From: Levilactobacillus wangkuiensis
GTDB lineage: Bacteria > Bacillota > Bacilli > Lactobacillales > Lactobacillaceae
DNA length: 64,000 bases
Direction: 5' to 3'
Assembly: GCF_016861605.1 (NCBI RefSeq)
Contig: NZ_BOLM01000003.1
Span: forward strand, 124,001 to 188,000
Part shown: piece by piece, positions 24,042 to 32,915 of the stretch
How the letters are laid out: each line of letters starts with the position of its first letter
Position numbering within the stretch: position 1 is the first letter of the stretch
The notes under the pieces: generated by a model
What the model saw: the letters and a program-made list of their open reading frames with translations, nothing else
What the model was told of the DNA's origin: nothing
The model's database searches: none
Position numbers and translations under genes: made by a program

Positions 24042-24244
24042 CTAAACCAGTCTAAGCCGTGAGGGCATAAAAAATGAGCCCAGTCGTGGGATTTACGGAG
24101 CGTAGCGGAGTAAATGGTGATTTTGAGACTCATTTCTCAGAGGCTCAAAACAAGTCCAGAGACCGCCCTTTGGCTCTGGGCGTCCTCCCCACCGCGTTCC
24201 GGCCTATTTTCACCGCCCGGTAAGGCGAATCCAGACCCGTTTAG
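24042..24244 (+). repeat. Structured intergenic repeat E9 (type II-like)
   Basis: Outermost CTAAACCAGTCT pairs with AGACCCGTTTAG. Hairpin 1 is ATTTAC/GTAAAT. Hairpin 2 is TTTTGAG/CTCAAAA, against CTTTGAG/CTCAAAG elsewhere. Hairpin 3 is CCAGAG/CTCTGG. The right arm contains the stop codon of the DMT permease gene. Confidence 0.83.
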
Positions 24245-25176
24245 TCCGGGTTGGTGCGGAAGCGGCGGATTAGCCGAATCATCTGGCGCCCATTTAACGA
24301 CAGCACCATCACCGCTAAGATCACCAGCGCGCCGCCAATCAAGTCGAACTTGGTCAGCTGAACGTTGAGGAACATCACGGAAAATACCGTGGCGGACAGG
24401 GGTTCGAAGGCGTCCAGCAAGCTGGCCGTGGTTGGCAAGATGTAGCCCAGCGCGTGGGCAAACATCAGGAACGGAATGACCGTCCCGAAGACAATAATGA
24501 TGCCAATCATGCTCCAGCCGGCCCAGGACAGCGTGACGTGTTCCTGCCAAACGGGTCCGAAAGCATTTAAACAGATACCGGCAACTAGCAGGCCCCAGCC
24601 GGTCACGGAAACGGCGCCAAACTTGGGCAACAGTGGCCGTGGAATCAGCGTGTTCGTCGCAACCCCGATGGCTGACAGCCCGCCCCAGAACAGGACGACC
24701 GGTGAAATGGCCAGGCTGTTGAGGTGCCCGTGTGTCACAATCAACAGGGTACCGATGAAGGCAATCGCCATCCCCATGGCTTCGGGCCGGGTCGGCGTCA
24801 CGTGTTTGAATACTAAGAAATAAATACTAATGATGAACGGTCCGAGGAACTGAATAATTGTGGCGACCGGCGCATTGCCGAATTTAACGGCCTCGAAATA
24901 GCACAGCTGAACCGGCACCAATCCCAATAGGCCGTAGCTGACGACGCGTAGGGCCGTGCCCCGCTGGCGCCAAATTTCAAACGGCTTGATGCCAATCACT
25001 TGGCCAAAGACTAATAAAATAATCCCAGCGCTAATCATGCGGACCTGGGTCAGCCACAGTGCCGTCACCTCGGGGCTCATCGTAAACAGCGTGCTCGCCG
25101 CAACCCCTGAGATGCCCCACAAGATGCAGGCCACACTCGCCAGTAACACGCCGCGTAAATGATGTTGTGGAGTCAT
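24241..25176 (-). CDS. EamA/DMT-family transporter
   Basis: A 311-residue permease with ten predicted membrane helices in two EamA repeats (about residues 10-140 and 155-290). Motifs include ILWGISGVAAS in helix 1 and 'PLSATVFSVMFLN' in helix 9. DMT exporters of this type move amino acids, purines or other metabolites outward; the substrate is unknown. The stop lies within the end arm of repeat E9. The start codon overlaps the stop of a short upstream frame (25173-25208), which may couple translation. Confidence 0.87.
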   Translation of the reverse strand: MTPQHHLRGVLLASVACILWGISGVAASTLFTMSPEVTALWLTQVRMISAGIILLVFGQVIGIKPFEIWRQRGTALRVVSYGLLGLVPVQLCYFEAVKFGNAPVATIIQFLGPFIISIYFLVFKHVTPTRPEAMGMAIAFIGTLLIVTHGHLNSLAISPVVLFWGGLSAIGVATNTLIPRPLLPKFGAVSVTGWGLLVAGICLNAFGPVWQEHVTLSWAGWSMIGIIIVFGTVIPFLMFAHALGYILPTTASLLDAFEPLSATVFSVMFLNVQLTKFDLIGGALVILAVMVLSLNGRQMIRLIRRFRTNPD

Positions 25177-25208
25177 AGTTGCCCCACCCGTGTCAGTCCA
25201 AATTTCAT
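25173..25208 (-). CDS. Possible 11-residue leader peptide of the DMT permease
   Basis: A short frame MKFGLTRVGQL behind GAGAGGGAG, 7 bases upstream of its ATG. Its TGA stop overlaps the permease ATG as ATGA. The layout fits translational coupling or a regulatory leader; it could also be chance. Confidence 0.35.
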   Translation of the reverse strand: MKFGLTRVGQL

Positions 25209-25400
25209 AATCAGTCTCCCTCTCTCTGTGCCGATTTATGCATTATTTTATAACGGCAAGGCTATGCCAACCATCGCCGTTCTTGCGTTCTAAAATTAAC
25301 GAGCAAAGACCAGTATAACAAAAATGACGAAAAGTCCCGCCCATTTTTGAAAATTTTCACGAGATTCTTATTGTTAAGCGTTTTCTCTTTTGGCAAACAA

Positions 25401-25433
25401 AAACGAGGCCACCTTTGACGGTTAGCCTCGTGT
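25401..25433. terminator. Intrinsic terminator
   Basis: Stem ACGAGGC/GCCTCGT with a 15-base loop and an A-rich left flank, so the T-run is on the minus strand. It lies upstream of the DMT gene and could shield it from minus-strand readthrough. Confidence 0.6.
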
Positions 25434-25485
25434 AAAGCAAACCTATTTCCAGGTCGCACAATCGCGGTCAATTACGACAAAGCTA

Positions 25486-25555
25486 AGGAGTCCAGCTGGC
25501 TTGGAGCTAAACCGGCCCCACAGCAGGGCGCCTTGAGTGTATGTACACCGGTAAC
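25486..25555 (+). repeat. Structured intergenic repeat E10 (fragment, tandem unit 1)
   Basis: GAGTCCAGCTGGCTTGGAGC and TAAACC lead straight into the 3' part of the type I core (CCCCACAGCAGGGCGCCTTG), so the middle is deleted. It begins a tandem of three units ending at 26090. Confidence 0.75.
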
Positions 25556-25580
25556 ACTCTCAGCCAACAACAAAATCAAA

Positions 25581-25830
25581 GAGTCCAGCTGGCTTGGAGC
25601 TAAATCAGTCTTAGCCGCAGCGCTGGGGAAAATGAGCCAGTCGTGGGAGTGACCAGAGGTGCGCCAAGGTGACCAGCTGTGTCGATGGTCTTAGCTGAGC
25701 GATTTTCTCAGCTTAGAGCATGGGACAACCTTTGAGACCGCCTTTCAGGCTCAAAGGTGAGGTGGAAGCCCGCTCCTCAGGCGGGAACCGGCTCCACAAC
25801 AGGGTACCTTGAGTGCGCACCAGTAAATTC
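25581..25830 (+). repeat. Structured intergenic repeat E11 (type I, tandem unit 2)
   Basis: The same leader (GAGTCCAGCTGGCTTGGAGC) is followed by a nearly complete type I copy with hairpin 1 (TTAGCTGAG/CTCAGCTTA) and hairpin 2 (CTTTGAG.../CTCAAAG). The right outer arm (TTTTCACCAGCCC) is missing: after CCTTGAGTGCGC it passes into spacer. Confidence 0.82.
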
Positions 25831-25850
25831 ACTCAGCCAACAGAAAGACC

Positions 25851-26090
25851 AAAGAGTTCGACTGGCTTTTGGGGCTAAACCAGTCTTAGCCGCAGGGCTG
25901 GGGAAAATGAGCTCAGCCGTGGGAGTTACCTTAGCGGGTTTCCCGCTTAGGTAACTGCTATCTTTGAGACACGCTTCTCAGTGGCTCAAAGTAAGTCTGG
26001 AGACCGCCCTTCGGCTCCAGACGTGCGCCCACAGCGTCACGGCTCAATTTTCCCCAGCCCGGAGGCAAAACCAAAGACTAGTTTAGACCC
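25851..26090 (+). repeat. Structured intergenic repeat E12 (type II-like, tandem unit 3)
   Basis: Outermost GGGGCTAAACCAGTCTT pairs with AAGACTAGTTTAGACCCC. Hairpin 1 is GTTACCT...AGGTAAC, hairpin 2 CTTTGAG/CTCAAAG and hairpin 3 GTCTGGAG/CTCCAGAC, all perfect. It is preceded by a diverged copy of the leader. Confidence 0.85.
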
Positions 26091-26512
26091 CAAACCAAAA
26101 AGGAACCTCGCATGCGCGAAGCCCCCCAATCTCAGCTCAGAACCCGTCAGTCACGTTGATGGTAGTCACTAGACACGGTCCACAATTTCTCTGATAAAGC
26201 TGAGTAACCAAGTCACGTCATAACTTTAGCCATGACTTTGGATTCATTTTACGATACTCGCCGCCAGCACTCCCGTAGAGTCATTCGGTTAGCTTGGCCA
26301 GCAAATTAAGGGGAACGACTGGTTAAGCGTCAAACGATTTTAGTCTCGGACCTTTTGCCCCATCGCTACGAAAGATTAGGCCCATTATCCCGCCAAAATT
26401 GGCGAATTGTCTTTATTTACTCCAAGACAAAGCCTGTCATACCAAGGAATTGACACCTAAAAATCACCACAATCAAATTTCGAAGGATTCACTTTGAGAC
26501 AAGTAAATTGAG
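26091..26512. other. Gap upstream of the thi promoter
   Basis: About 420 bases. Apart from a small GCGAAGCC-type hairpin near 26107-26126, with T residues on the minus strand, I see no gene, repeat or regulatory signal. Confidence 0.4.
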
Positions 26513-26541
26513 TTGTTCCGGTAGAATTGCCATGCTATACT
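26513..26541 (+). promoter_or_regulatory. Promoter of the thiXYZ operon
   Basis: TTGTTC (26513-26518), a 17-bp spacer and TATACT (26536-26541), about 20 bases upstream of the TPP aptamer. Confidence 0.75.
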
Positions 26542-26560
26542 AAATCCAATTAAAAAAGTT

Positions 26561-26648
26561 TCTGGGGATACCGTTTAAACGGCACGAGAGTAAGTTGTGA
26601 ACTTTGACCCATTGAACCTGTCAGCTAACACTGGCGCAGGGAGAAACG
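26561..26648 (+). ncRNA. TPP riboswitch (THI element)
   Basis: The conserved aptamer segments are in order: TCTGGGGATACC, CACGAGAG (P3 side), GACCCATTGAACCTGTCAGC, and ACTGGCGCAGGGAG closing the first helix. Thiamine pyrophosphate binding is expected to switch off the downstream transporter operon through the terminator at 26655. The family is well established; the match is by eye. Confidence 0.93.
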
Positions 26649-26654
26649 CGCGGA

Positions 26655-26697
26655 TGCTCTATCCAGGCGGACTTACTCCCCCGGATGGAGCTTTTTT
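26655..26697 (+). terminator. Riboswitch-controlled intrinsic terminator
   Basis: Stem GCTCTATCC/GGATGGAGC (one G-U) followed by TTTTTT, immediately after the TPP aptamer and 22 bases before thiX. Confidence 0.88.
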
Positions 26698-26718
26698 CGT
26701 GAAGAAAGGTGGTTTTAC

Positions 26719-27471
26719 ATGAAACACAAGTTATACCCGCTGGGCAGCCTGGTCCTGCTGCTGGCTGCTTGGCAACTCGCGGTCACCCTCCTCCACGCGC
26801 CGGCGTTCATTTTACCCAGTCCGGTGGCCGTGAGTCAGGCGCTGGTGGCGGACGGACCCGGCCTCCTGCAAAATTCGTGGGTGACGCTGTACGAATCCCT
26901 GATTGGCCTGGGTATCGCCTGCCTGTTAGCCTTCTGTACGGCGCTGGTCATGGACCGCTGGCAGCTGCTGTACCAGTCATTTTACCCGTTGCTGGTCATC
27001 TCACAAACCCTGCCCGTCATGGTGTTGGGTCCCCTGCTGAGCCTGTGGTTTGGCTTTGGCATGGCGCCCAAGATCATTCTGGTCGTCCTCATGAGTTACT
27101 TTCCCATCATCGTGGCCTTTTCGGAGGCGCTGGGAAAGGTCTCCGGTGAGCAGATTCGCTTTCTCCAGACCATGGGGGCCAAAAGCTGGCAGGTCTACCG
27201 GCTCCTGAAGATTCCGCAAGGCATGCAGGGATTCTTCGCCGGCCTACGAATCGCCGCCACCTACTGCGTCAGCGGCGCCATCATCGGGGAATGGTTGAGC
27301 GCCGAGGCCGGACTGGGTTACTACATGATCCGCGTGAAAAACGGCTACCAAATCGACAAGGTCTTCGCCGCCATTCTCTGCGTGATTGTGCTGAGTTTAG
27401 GGTTAAACATCGTGACGCGCATTTTTCAAAAATTATATTATAAAATGTTTATTCAAGGGAGATTATTATGA
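26719..27471 (+). CDS. thiX: ABC permease for thiamine pyrimidine precursor (ThiX-like)
   Basis: A 250-residue permease of the SsuC/TauC/ThiX type with about six TM helices. The EAA-like loop (MGAKSWQVYRLLKIPQGMQGFFAGLRI) contacts the ATPase. The ATG follows AAAGGTGG. Being first behind a TPP riboswitch and next to a ThiY-type binding protein, it most likely imports hydroxymethyl- or formyl-aminopyrimidine. thiX overlaps thiY by four bases (ATGA). Confidence 0.9.
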   Translation: MKHKLYPLGSLVLLLAAWQLAVTLLHAPAFILPSPVAVSQALVADGPGLLQNSWVTLYESLIGLGIACLLAFCTALVMDRWQLLYQSFYPLLVISQTLPVMVLGPLLSLWFGFGMAPKIILVVLMSYFPIIVAFSEALGKVSGEQIRFLQTMGAKSWQVYRLLKIPQGMQGFFAGLRIAATYCVSGAIIGEWLSAEAGLGYYMIRVKNGYQIDKVFAAILCVIVLSLGLNIVTRIFQKLYYKMFIQGRLL

Positions 27472-28472
27472 AATTAACGAAGCTTTGGTTCCTGGTGCCA
27501 CTCTTACTCTCACTGACAGCCTGTGGCAACGCTAAAAATCAATCATCCGATTCTAAATCTGCTAAAAAATTGACCGACGTTTCAATCGTTCTCGACTACG
27601 TGCCCAATACCAATCATACGGGGCTGTACGTGGCAAAGGATAAGGGCTACTTCAAGCAGGCCGGCCTAAATGTTAAAATCATTGAACCCGGCGACAACGC
27701 TACCAGTATCGGCATGGTCGGCGCCAACAAGGCCCAATTCGGGGTCAGCTACCAAGAAGACGTGACGTTCGCCCACGCCGATGGCAAGAATATCCCGGTC
27801 AAGGCGATTGGGACCGTCATCAAGCACAACACGTCCGGGTTCGTCTCGCTCAAGTCCAGCGGCATCACCTCGCCCAAGGATTTTGCGGGCAAGACCTACG
27901 CCGGTTGGCAAACGCCTAGTGAAGAGGCCGTGTTGAAGGCCGTCATGAGCAAGGCTAAGGTCGACCCCAAATCCCTGAAGATTGTCGGCGCGACCGGCGA
28001 TGGTCCCAAGAGTCTGGGCAAGAAGAACGACCTGCAGTGGTGGTTCCAAGGCTGGGACGTGATTCGCGCCAAGGATGACGGCATCAAGGTCAACTACATG
28101 CCCCTTCGCAAATTGGATAAGCGGCTGGACTACTATACGCCCGTGATTATCACCAACAACACCCAATTAAAGAAGGACCCGAAGCTGGTCAAGGCCTTCA
28201 TGAGCGCCACCAAAAAGGGGTACCAAGACGCCATGGCCCATCCTAAGGCCGACGCCAAGATCTTACACAAGTACGCCAAGGATGCCGACCTGAGTTTCCT
28301 GGAGGAATCGCAAGCCTTCCTCTCCGCTAACTACACGGATGACGCGGCCAAATGGGGCCAGATGGACGCCAAGGTTTGGGACAACTACACCGGTTTCATG
28401 AAGGACTACGGTCTGATCAAGAAGACCATCCCGGCCGACACCCTGTACACCAACCAGTACGTCGGGGACTAG
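27468..28472 (+). CDS. thiY: Thiamine-precursor substrate-binding lipoprotein (ThiY, NMT1 family)
   Basis: A 334-residue lipoprotein with lipobox LTAC (Cys19) and an NMT1/THI5-like fold. SIVLDYVPNTNHTGLYVAKDKGYF is the family's opening strand-loop, and a conserved QTP/'EEAVLKAVM' region follows. It should bind formyl-aminopyrimidine or HMP outside the membrane. The ribosome site is GGAGAT. Its position in a TPP-regulated operon between thiX and thiZ supports the role. Confidence 0.92.
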   Translation: MKLTKLWFLVPLLLSLTACGNAKNQSSDSKSAKKLTDVSIVLDYVPNTNHTGLYVAKDKGYFKQAGLNVKIIEPGDNATSIGMVGANKAQFGVSYQEDVTFAHADGKNIPVKAIGTVIKHNTSGFVSLKSSGITSPKDFAGKTYAGWQTPSEEAVLKAVMSKAKVDPKSLKIVGATGDGPKSLGKKNDLQWWFQGWDVIRAKDDGIKVNYMPLRKLDKRLDYYTPVIITNNTQLKKDPKLVKAFMSATKKGYQDAMAHPKADAKILHKYAKDADLSFLEESQAFLSANYTDDAAKWGQMDAKVWDNYTGFMKDYGLIKKTIPADTLYTNQYVGD

Positions 28473-28474
28473 CC

Positions 28475-29224
28475 ATGCCGATTACCTTGCAAAATGTCAG
28501 CCTCACGCTAGATAAGCTGGACATTTTAAATGACGTGACCGCGACGATTGCGGACGGCAGCTTCGTGTCGCTGATTGCCCCCAGTGGTGCGGGCAAGTCC
28601 ACCATTTTGAAATTACTGACCGGACTACTGACGCCGTCCATGGGTAGTCTGGCGGTCGATGGCCAGCCGATTACGGGGCTCAACACCACGTTCAGTTACC
28701 TGCCGCAGGAAGACATGCTGTTCCCGTGGTACACCATCGACCAAAATATCACGTTGTATCAGCGCATCAACCACCAACCCGTGGATCAGGAACGCGTCAC
28801 CGAATTGCTCACGCTCTGTGGGCTGTTGCCCTACCGCAAGTTTCTCCCCCACCAGCTGTCCGGCGGGATGCGACAACGGGTCGCCCTGTTGCGCACCATG
28901 CTCAACCAGGCCGACTACCGCCTGTTAGACGAGCCGTTCGGAGCACTGGATGCGATGACGCGCGGCCTGATGCAGGACTGGCTGCTGGGACTGCCGGCCG
29001 AGTTGAAACGCACAACCTTACTGGTCACCCACGATATCGAGGAGGCCATCTACCTGTCCGACCGGATTCTCGTGTTGTCGGCGCGGCCGGCCCACGTGGT
29101 CCAAGACATCGCCCTGACGCCGGTCACCCGCGACCGTGCTTGGCTGGCGACGCAGGCCCCGTTGAAGGCGGAAATTTACGAACTGTTGCGCGCGGATTGT
29201 CTGGCGGCGGGAGAACACCTGTGA
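28475..29224 (+). CDS. thiZ: ABC ATP-binding protein of the thiamine-precursor transporter (ThiZ-like)
   Basis: A 249-residue ATPase with Walker [10 protein letters not shown] (residues 35-43), a Q-loop (YLPQEDMLFPW), signature LSGGMRQR, Walker B YRLLDEPFGALD and the His in LLVTHD. It belongs to the SsuB/TauB/ThiZ group. It starts 3 bases after the thiY stop; a longer frame overlapping thiY is not needed. With thiX and thiY it completes the importer. A terminator follows at once. Confidence 0.92.
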   Translation: MPITLQNVSLTLDKLDILNDVTATIADGSFVSLIAPSGAGKSTILKLLTGLLTPSMGSLAVDGQPITGLNTTFSYLPQEDMLFPWYTIDQNITLYQRINHQPVDQERVTELLTLCGLLPYRKFLPHQLSGGMRQRVALLRTMLNQADYRLLDEPFGALDAMTRGLMQDWLLGLPAELKRTTLLVTHDIEEAIYLSDRILVLSARPAHVVQDIALTPVTRDRAWLATQAPLKAEIYELLRADCLAAGEHL

Positions 29225-29243
29225 TTCATCATTGAGCGTTACG

Positions 29244-29298
29244 AAAAAGGTCAGAGTATTTGAGAATTTCATCTCAGATACCCTGACCGTTTTATCGT
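29244..29298. terminator. Terminator copy B1 (left of the beta-galactosidase islet)
   Basis: Long stem GGTCAGAGTATTTGAGA / TCTCAGATACCCTGACC with T residues after it. Its left 27 bases match copy B2 at 33840 with one difference. It ends the thi operon. Confidence 0.9.
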
Positions 29299-29346
29299 CT
29301 ATATCGATACACCGTAATTTGCTACTATAAATATTATTCTAATCAT

Positions 29347-30657
29347 CTAAACCGTCTTATGTTCATTAATCATCAAGACCATCCCAGCACCTAATAGGGC
29401 AACTACCGCAAGTACCGGTAAAATTGGCATATAGTTCTTGCCAACCATGTCAAAGAGAATTGCGCCCAATACTGGTGCCAAAATTTGTGCCCCAGTGTTA
29501 GCTAAGTTCAGAATTCCCAAGTCTTTAGCTGCAGTTTCAGGATCAGGTAAGACTTCTAGGTTCAATGCTTGATCGACTGAACTAAAGATTCCTGAACCGG
29601 TACCAGCAATGACCCCATACCAAATCATCGTTGCAGGACTCTTAAAGATAAATGGGAGTACCGTCCCAATCGAAATCAGCAAGGCGGCAAACGCAACAAC
29701 CCATTTCCGAGTCTTTAATTTATCTGAAACGGGGCCGGCCGTCGATGAGAAGATAATCGCCGTAACCATTGTGGCAGTCCCCATCAAGGAAATATACTTC
29801 CCTGCCTCAGAACTTCCAAGATTCATCCCACTAGTCAGGAAGAAAACTTGGTAAGTAGCGAACGCAGTCGTAGTAATCACAATCAACATCTTACCGAATA
29901 AAGCCAGATAGAAGTTACGCACCTTATGGATAGGGAAGATAAATGCCTTAACAAAACCACTCAAATCAAGTTTTTCCTTAGGCATCCCCAAGCTGGACTT
30001 TTCTTTTAACAGAATCGCCGCTACTGGACCTGACAATAAAATCAAAGCAGCGAAGATATAATAACCAGTATTAATCAGACCAGTATTCGTATTGCTTAAA
30101 AATTGCCCACCGACAACGGGACCACCATATTGGCCAATCACAAATCCCACTGCATAGATGGATGAAATCGTTCCCCGATGCATCGGGGCAACTTGATCTG
30201 CAATCACTGCCAATAATGGGGCAACAATCATGTTAATAAAGGTTTGAATCCCACACCACAGCAGAATGAAGATTGGTAATTGTTGTTCCGTCTTGATCAT
30301 TCCCAGACCGACCATCACTGCAGCCGTTAAAACAGAACCCACAACAATCCAAGGTGTCCGCCGTCCCCATCTCGAATGGGTTCGATCAGACAAAGCCCCA
30401 ATAATAATTGTTGTTAGCGTTGAAACAACGGCACCAATCGTTCCAAGAACCGCTAGAAAACTGTTGACTCTCGAACCAGCACCACCCATAATATTAGCCA
30501 ACTTGGCTGGATTAAGAATCGAGCTCACACCATTAAATGGTCCCAACCACAGTAATACACCAATAGCTACGGCCACCCCAACCCGAACTGGAACTTTGGG
30601 TTGTTGCTTATCGGTATAGCTTGCATGCCATTCCTGGCTCATCTGCTTATTTTCCAA
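29347..30657 (-). CDS. MFS sugar transporter (SLC45/GPH-like)
   Basis: A 436-residue permease with 12 predicted TM helices. The loop 2-3 motif GALSDRTHSRWGRRTPWI is typical of SLC45/GPH-related sugar carriers. It lies 17 bp downstream of the GH42 gene and is presumably the importer for the galactoside that enzyme cuts. I use a TTG start because AAGGGAG lies 9 bases upstream; an ATG five codons later has no ribosome site. It is AT-richer than the flanking genome. Confidence 0.88.
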   Translation of the reverse strand: MENKQMSQEWHASYTDKQQPKVPVRVGVAVAIGVLLWLGPFNGVSSILNPAKLANIMGGAGSRVNSFLAVLGTIGAVVSTLTTIIIGALSDRTHSRWGRRTPWIVVGSVLTAAVMVGLGMIKTEQQLPIFILLWCGIQTFINMIVAPLLAVIADQVAPMHRGTISSIYAVGFVIGQYGGPVVGGQFLSNTNTGLINTGYYIFAALILLSGPVAAILLKEKSSLGMPKEKLDLSGFVKAFIFPIHKVRNFYLALFGKMLIVITTTAFATYQVFFLTSGMNLGSSEAGKYISLMGTATMVTAIIFSSTAGPVSDKLKTRKWVVAFAALLISIGTVLPFIFKSPATMIWYGVIAGTGSGIFSSVDQALNLEVLPDPETAAKDLGILNLANTGAQILAPVLGAILFDMVGKNYMPILPVLAVVALLGAGMVLMINEHKTV

Positions 30658-30674
30658 CTTAAAAATCTCCCTTG

Positions 30675-32744
30675 TTATCGTTTCACTTCAAAAACTTTAA
30701 CCGTCCAAGGTGCTAGCGTAAATTGACCATCCTTCGTCTGCTTTGATTCATCGTGAATTTCGGTTCCAGCCTGAGACTCAAATGTCACCTGCTGATTGTC
30801 ATTTGAGTAATTAAAGTAGAAATCAAGAACGTTGCCATTTTCTTCGATTAATTGTTTATTGATAATTGGAAAACGCTGCTCTTGTCGACTGGTCCACAGC
30901 CCACTTTGCTTCAAGATATATTGATATAACACACGCATAGACTCATCATTTAAATAAGTGCCAACGTAGAAGGCATGCCCTTTTCCAAACGCATTCTCAG
31001 TAATTGCGGCATACTTCCCCCAGTACGGGTGATCGTACATAGCAAGTGGCTTACCAGTAGTTGGCGTTAACAGTTCCGCCCAATACTTGACCGGCTGCTC
31101 TTTTAAATCAGATAACCCAGCAACCCCAGAAATTGTCATGTCTCGTTCTGGCTTGCCAGTCGAAAAGTTTTGATCAGGTTCAACAAATAATTCATACGTC
31201 GTTCCAACCGCCTCAGAAATCTTAGCCGGTTGCGTATCAGTCCGAACCTTAACATCCTGATTCGTAAACCCAGAACGGAAAGAGTAAAGTACCGTCCCAC
31301 CTTGTTCTTCAAAATGTTTGAGCTGTTCTAACTGACTATCAGAAGCGGAATACAGCATCGGGACGACCAGCAAATCATAATTGTCATTGGTAATTCTTGC
31401 ATCGCCAACTTCTAAAATATCTGCCTCAACATTCATCTTATACAACGCATCGTAGTAAGAATGTAAAACATCATTGTATTGATGCTCGTTGGTACGGTCA
31501 AAAGCTGTGTTCTTGTATGGGAACCAGTCAACAGCACTTAACGCTTGATTGCTGACAACGAAGGCAACACGATTATTTTTATGAGAATTGACAAACAATA
31601 AGCCATTGTCAGCTAAATCTTTACCAATCGTTTTTGCTTCGTTGTAAACTGGATTAGGTTTGAAGTCCTGACTCAACAAACCTTTCCAATAGGTTTCATA
31701 CCCATTGTGTGTTGAATGCCAGTGCCAATAACTAATCATGTTTGCCCCTGAAGCAATGTGTGAATACGCTTGCAATTTAAGCTGTCCTGGATATGGTACC
31801 CAGTGTTTAAAGGCTTGCGCTTCGGTTTCCATGACGATGTAATTGGCATCTTTAGTTGAGCGAGAAAAGTCCCCTGCGAAAGCGATTTCAATTCCAGTCA
31901 GATTATCTTGCGTCGGATGATAAATATCGACTGCCGTAACATCCATTGCTTTAGCCTCATCAAAATGATTGGCATCGGGTTGCAGTCCGTAAGAGTACCC
32001 CCGCCATTCCAAATCAAAGTTATTAGTCACAAACTGATCATCATGCTTATACTCATTAACTAAGTTCACCTGCCACTGCAGATAGTCAGTTGACAAGGTG
32101 CGCTTAAACTCATCAAACGCTGCACCCAAGCTCCCATTAATCGTTGAATTAATTGGTGGAAAATCTTCCCAAGCATTGATCCGGTTACTCCAGTAATCTA
32201 ACCCATAGGCGAGGTTCAACGCGTCCAAATTCCCATTAAATTTCTTTTTAAGCCACTTTTGAAAAGCAATATAGACGTTATCACTGCTGGTATCAAAGTG
32301 TTTCGTCTCATTATCAACCTGAAATCCAATAACATTGGGCTTATCTGCGGTCCGACTGATAATCTGCCGAATAATTTTCTCAGCATGCATTCTGAAAGTC
32401 GGATTGGTAATATCAAAGATTTGACGAGCACCATAAACTTGTTTGCCAGCCTTATTCGTCAGCATGACTTCTGGATACTTCTTAGCTAACCAGGTTGGAA
32501 TCGCATAGGTAGGAGTTCCAATGATGACTTGAATGCCAGCCTTGGCCATCGCATCAACGACTTTGTCTAACTTACTAAAATCAAAAACGCCTTCTTGTGG
32601 TTCGTAAGTTCCCCAAGTACTTTCACCAATCCGGACAACGTTAATGTTGGCAGCCTTCATCATTTCAATATCTTTATCTAAGCGGTCAAATGGCAGGTAC
32701 TCGTAATAGTAAGCAGCACCATACAAAATTTTTTTGAATTTCAA
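30675..32744 (-). CDS. Beta-galactosidase, glycoside hydrolase family 42
   Basis: A 689-residue GH42 enzyme of usual family length. It has an N-terminal TIM barrel (about 1-380) with acid/base Glu146 in QVDNE and nucleophile Glu306 in VMETE, a trimerisation/Rossmann-like domain (about 390-600) and a small C-terminal beta domain ending in APWTVKVFEVKR. It has no signal peptide and acts inside the cell on imported galactosides or galacto-oligosaccharides. It is divergent from an AraC regulator and carries a cre-like site upstream. Low GC relative to its surroundings. Confidence 0.94.
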   Translation of the reverse strand: MKFKKILYGAAYYYEYLPFDRLDKDIEMMKAANINVVRIGESTWGTYEPQEGVFDFSKLDKVVDAMAKAGIQVIIGTPTYAIPTWLAKKYPEVMLTNKAGKQVYGARQIFDITNPTFRMHAEKIIRQIISRTADKPNVIGFQVDNETKHFDTSSDNVYIAFQKWLKKKFNGNLDALNLAYGLDYWSNRINAWEDFPPINSTINGSLGAAFDEFKRTLSTDYLQWQVNLVNEYKHDDQFVTNNFDLEWRGYSYGLQPDANHFDEAKAMDVTAVDIYHPTQDNLTGIEIAFAGDFSRSTKDANYIVMETEAQAFKHWVPYPGQLKLQAYSHIASGANMISYWHWHSTHNGYETYWKGLLSQDFKPNPVYNEAKTIGKDLADNGLLFVNSHKNNRVAFVVSNQALSAVDWFPYKNTAFDRTNEHQYNDVLHSYYDALYKMNVEADILEVGDARITNDNYDLLVVPMLYSASDSQLEQLKHFEEQGGTVLYSFRSGFTNQDVKVRTDTQPAKISEAVGTTYELFVEPDQNFSTGKPERDMTISGVAGLSDLKEQPVKYWAELLTPTTGKPLAMYDHPYWGKYAAITENAFGKGHAFYVGTYLNDESMRVLYQYILKQSGLWTSRQEQRFPIINKQLIEENGNVLDFYFNYSNDNQQVTFESQAGTEIHDESKQTKDGQFTLAPWTVKVFEVKR

Positions 32745-32776
32745 CTTAAATCGCCCTTTCTCAGCGTCATCGTTTA

Positions 32777-32790
32777 AGAAAACGCTTTCT
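32777..32790. promoter_or_regulatory. cre-like catabolite control site
   Basis: AGAAAACGCTTTCT, palindromic and centred on CG as in CcpA cre sites, 32 bases upstream of the beta-galactosidase start. Repression by CcpA on glucose is the expected role; the terminal T/A of the consensus is not perfect. Confidence 0.6.
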
Positions 32791-32867
32791 TAATTGTTGA
32801 ACTAAGTATCACAGGTTTAGCCAAACTTGTATAGATGGTAATTTGTCTTGAATTTATCCAAATATGA

Positions 32868-32873
32868 TATAAT
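32868..32873 (+). promoter_or_regulatory. Extended -10 of the araC-type regulator promoter
   Basis: TGATATAAT, a TGn-TATAAT extended -10, 42 bases upstream of the start codon. The -35 match is poor, as is common for extended -10 promoters. Confidence 0.6.
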
Positions 32874-32915
32874 AACTTTGCTAAGTACAGAACGTCTTAA
32901 GAAAGAGGACTAGTT

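Noticed and set aside
25401..26130. Minus-strand leader upstream of the DMT gene as a T-box
   Set aside because: No AGGGTGG-type T-box sequence or specifier stem is present; only a terminator-like hairpin.
26719..29224. The transporter as a sulfonate/taurine (SsuABC) importer
   Set aside because: The protein families are similar, but the TPP riboswitch directly upstream and the NMT1-type binding protein favour a thiamine precursor.
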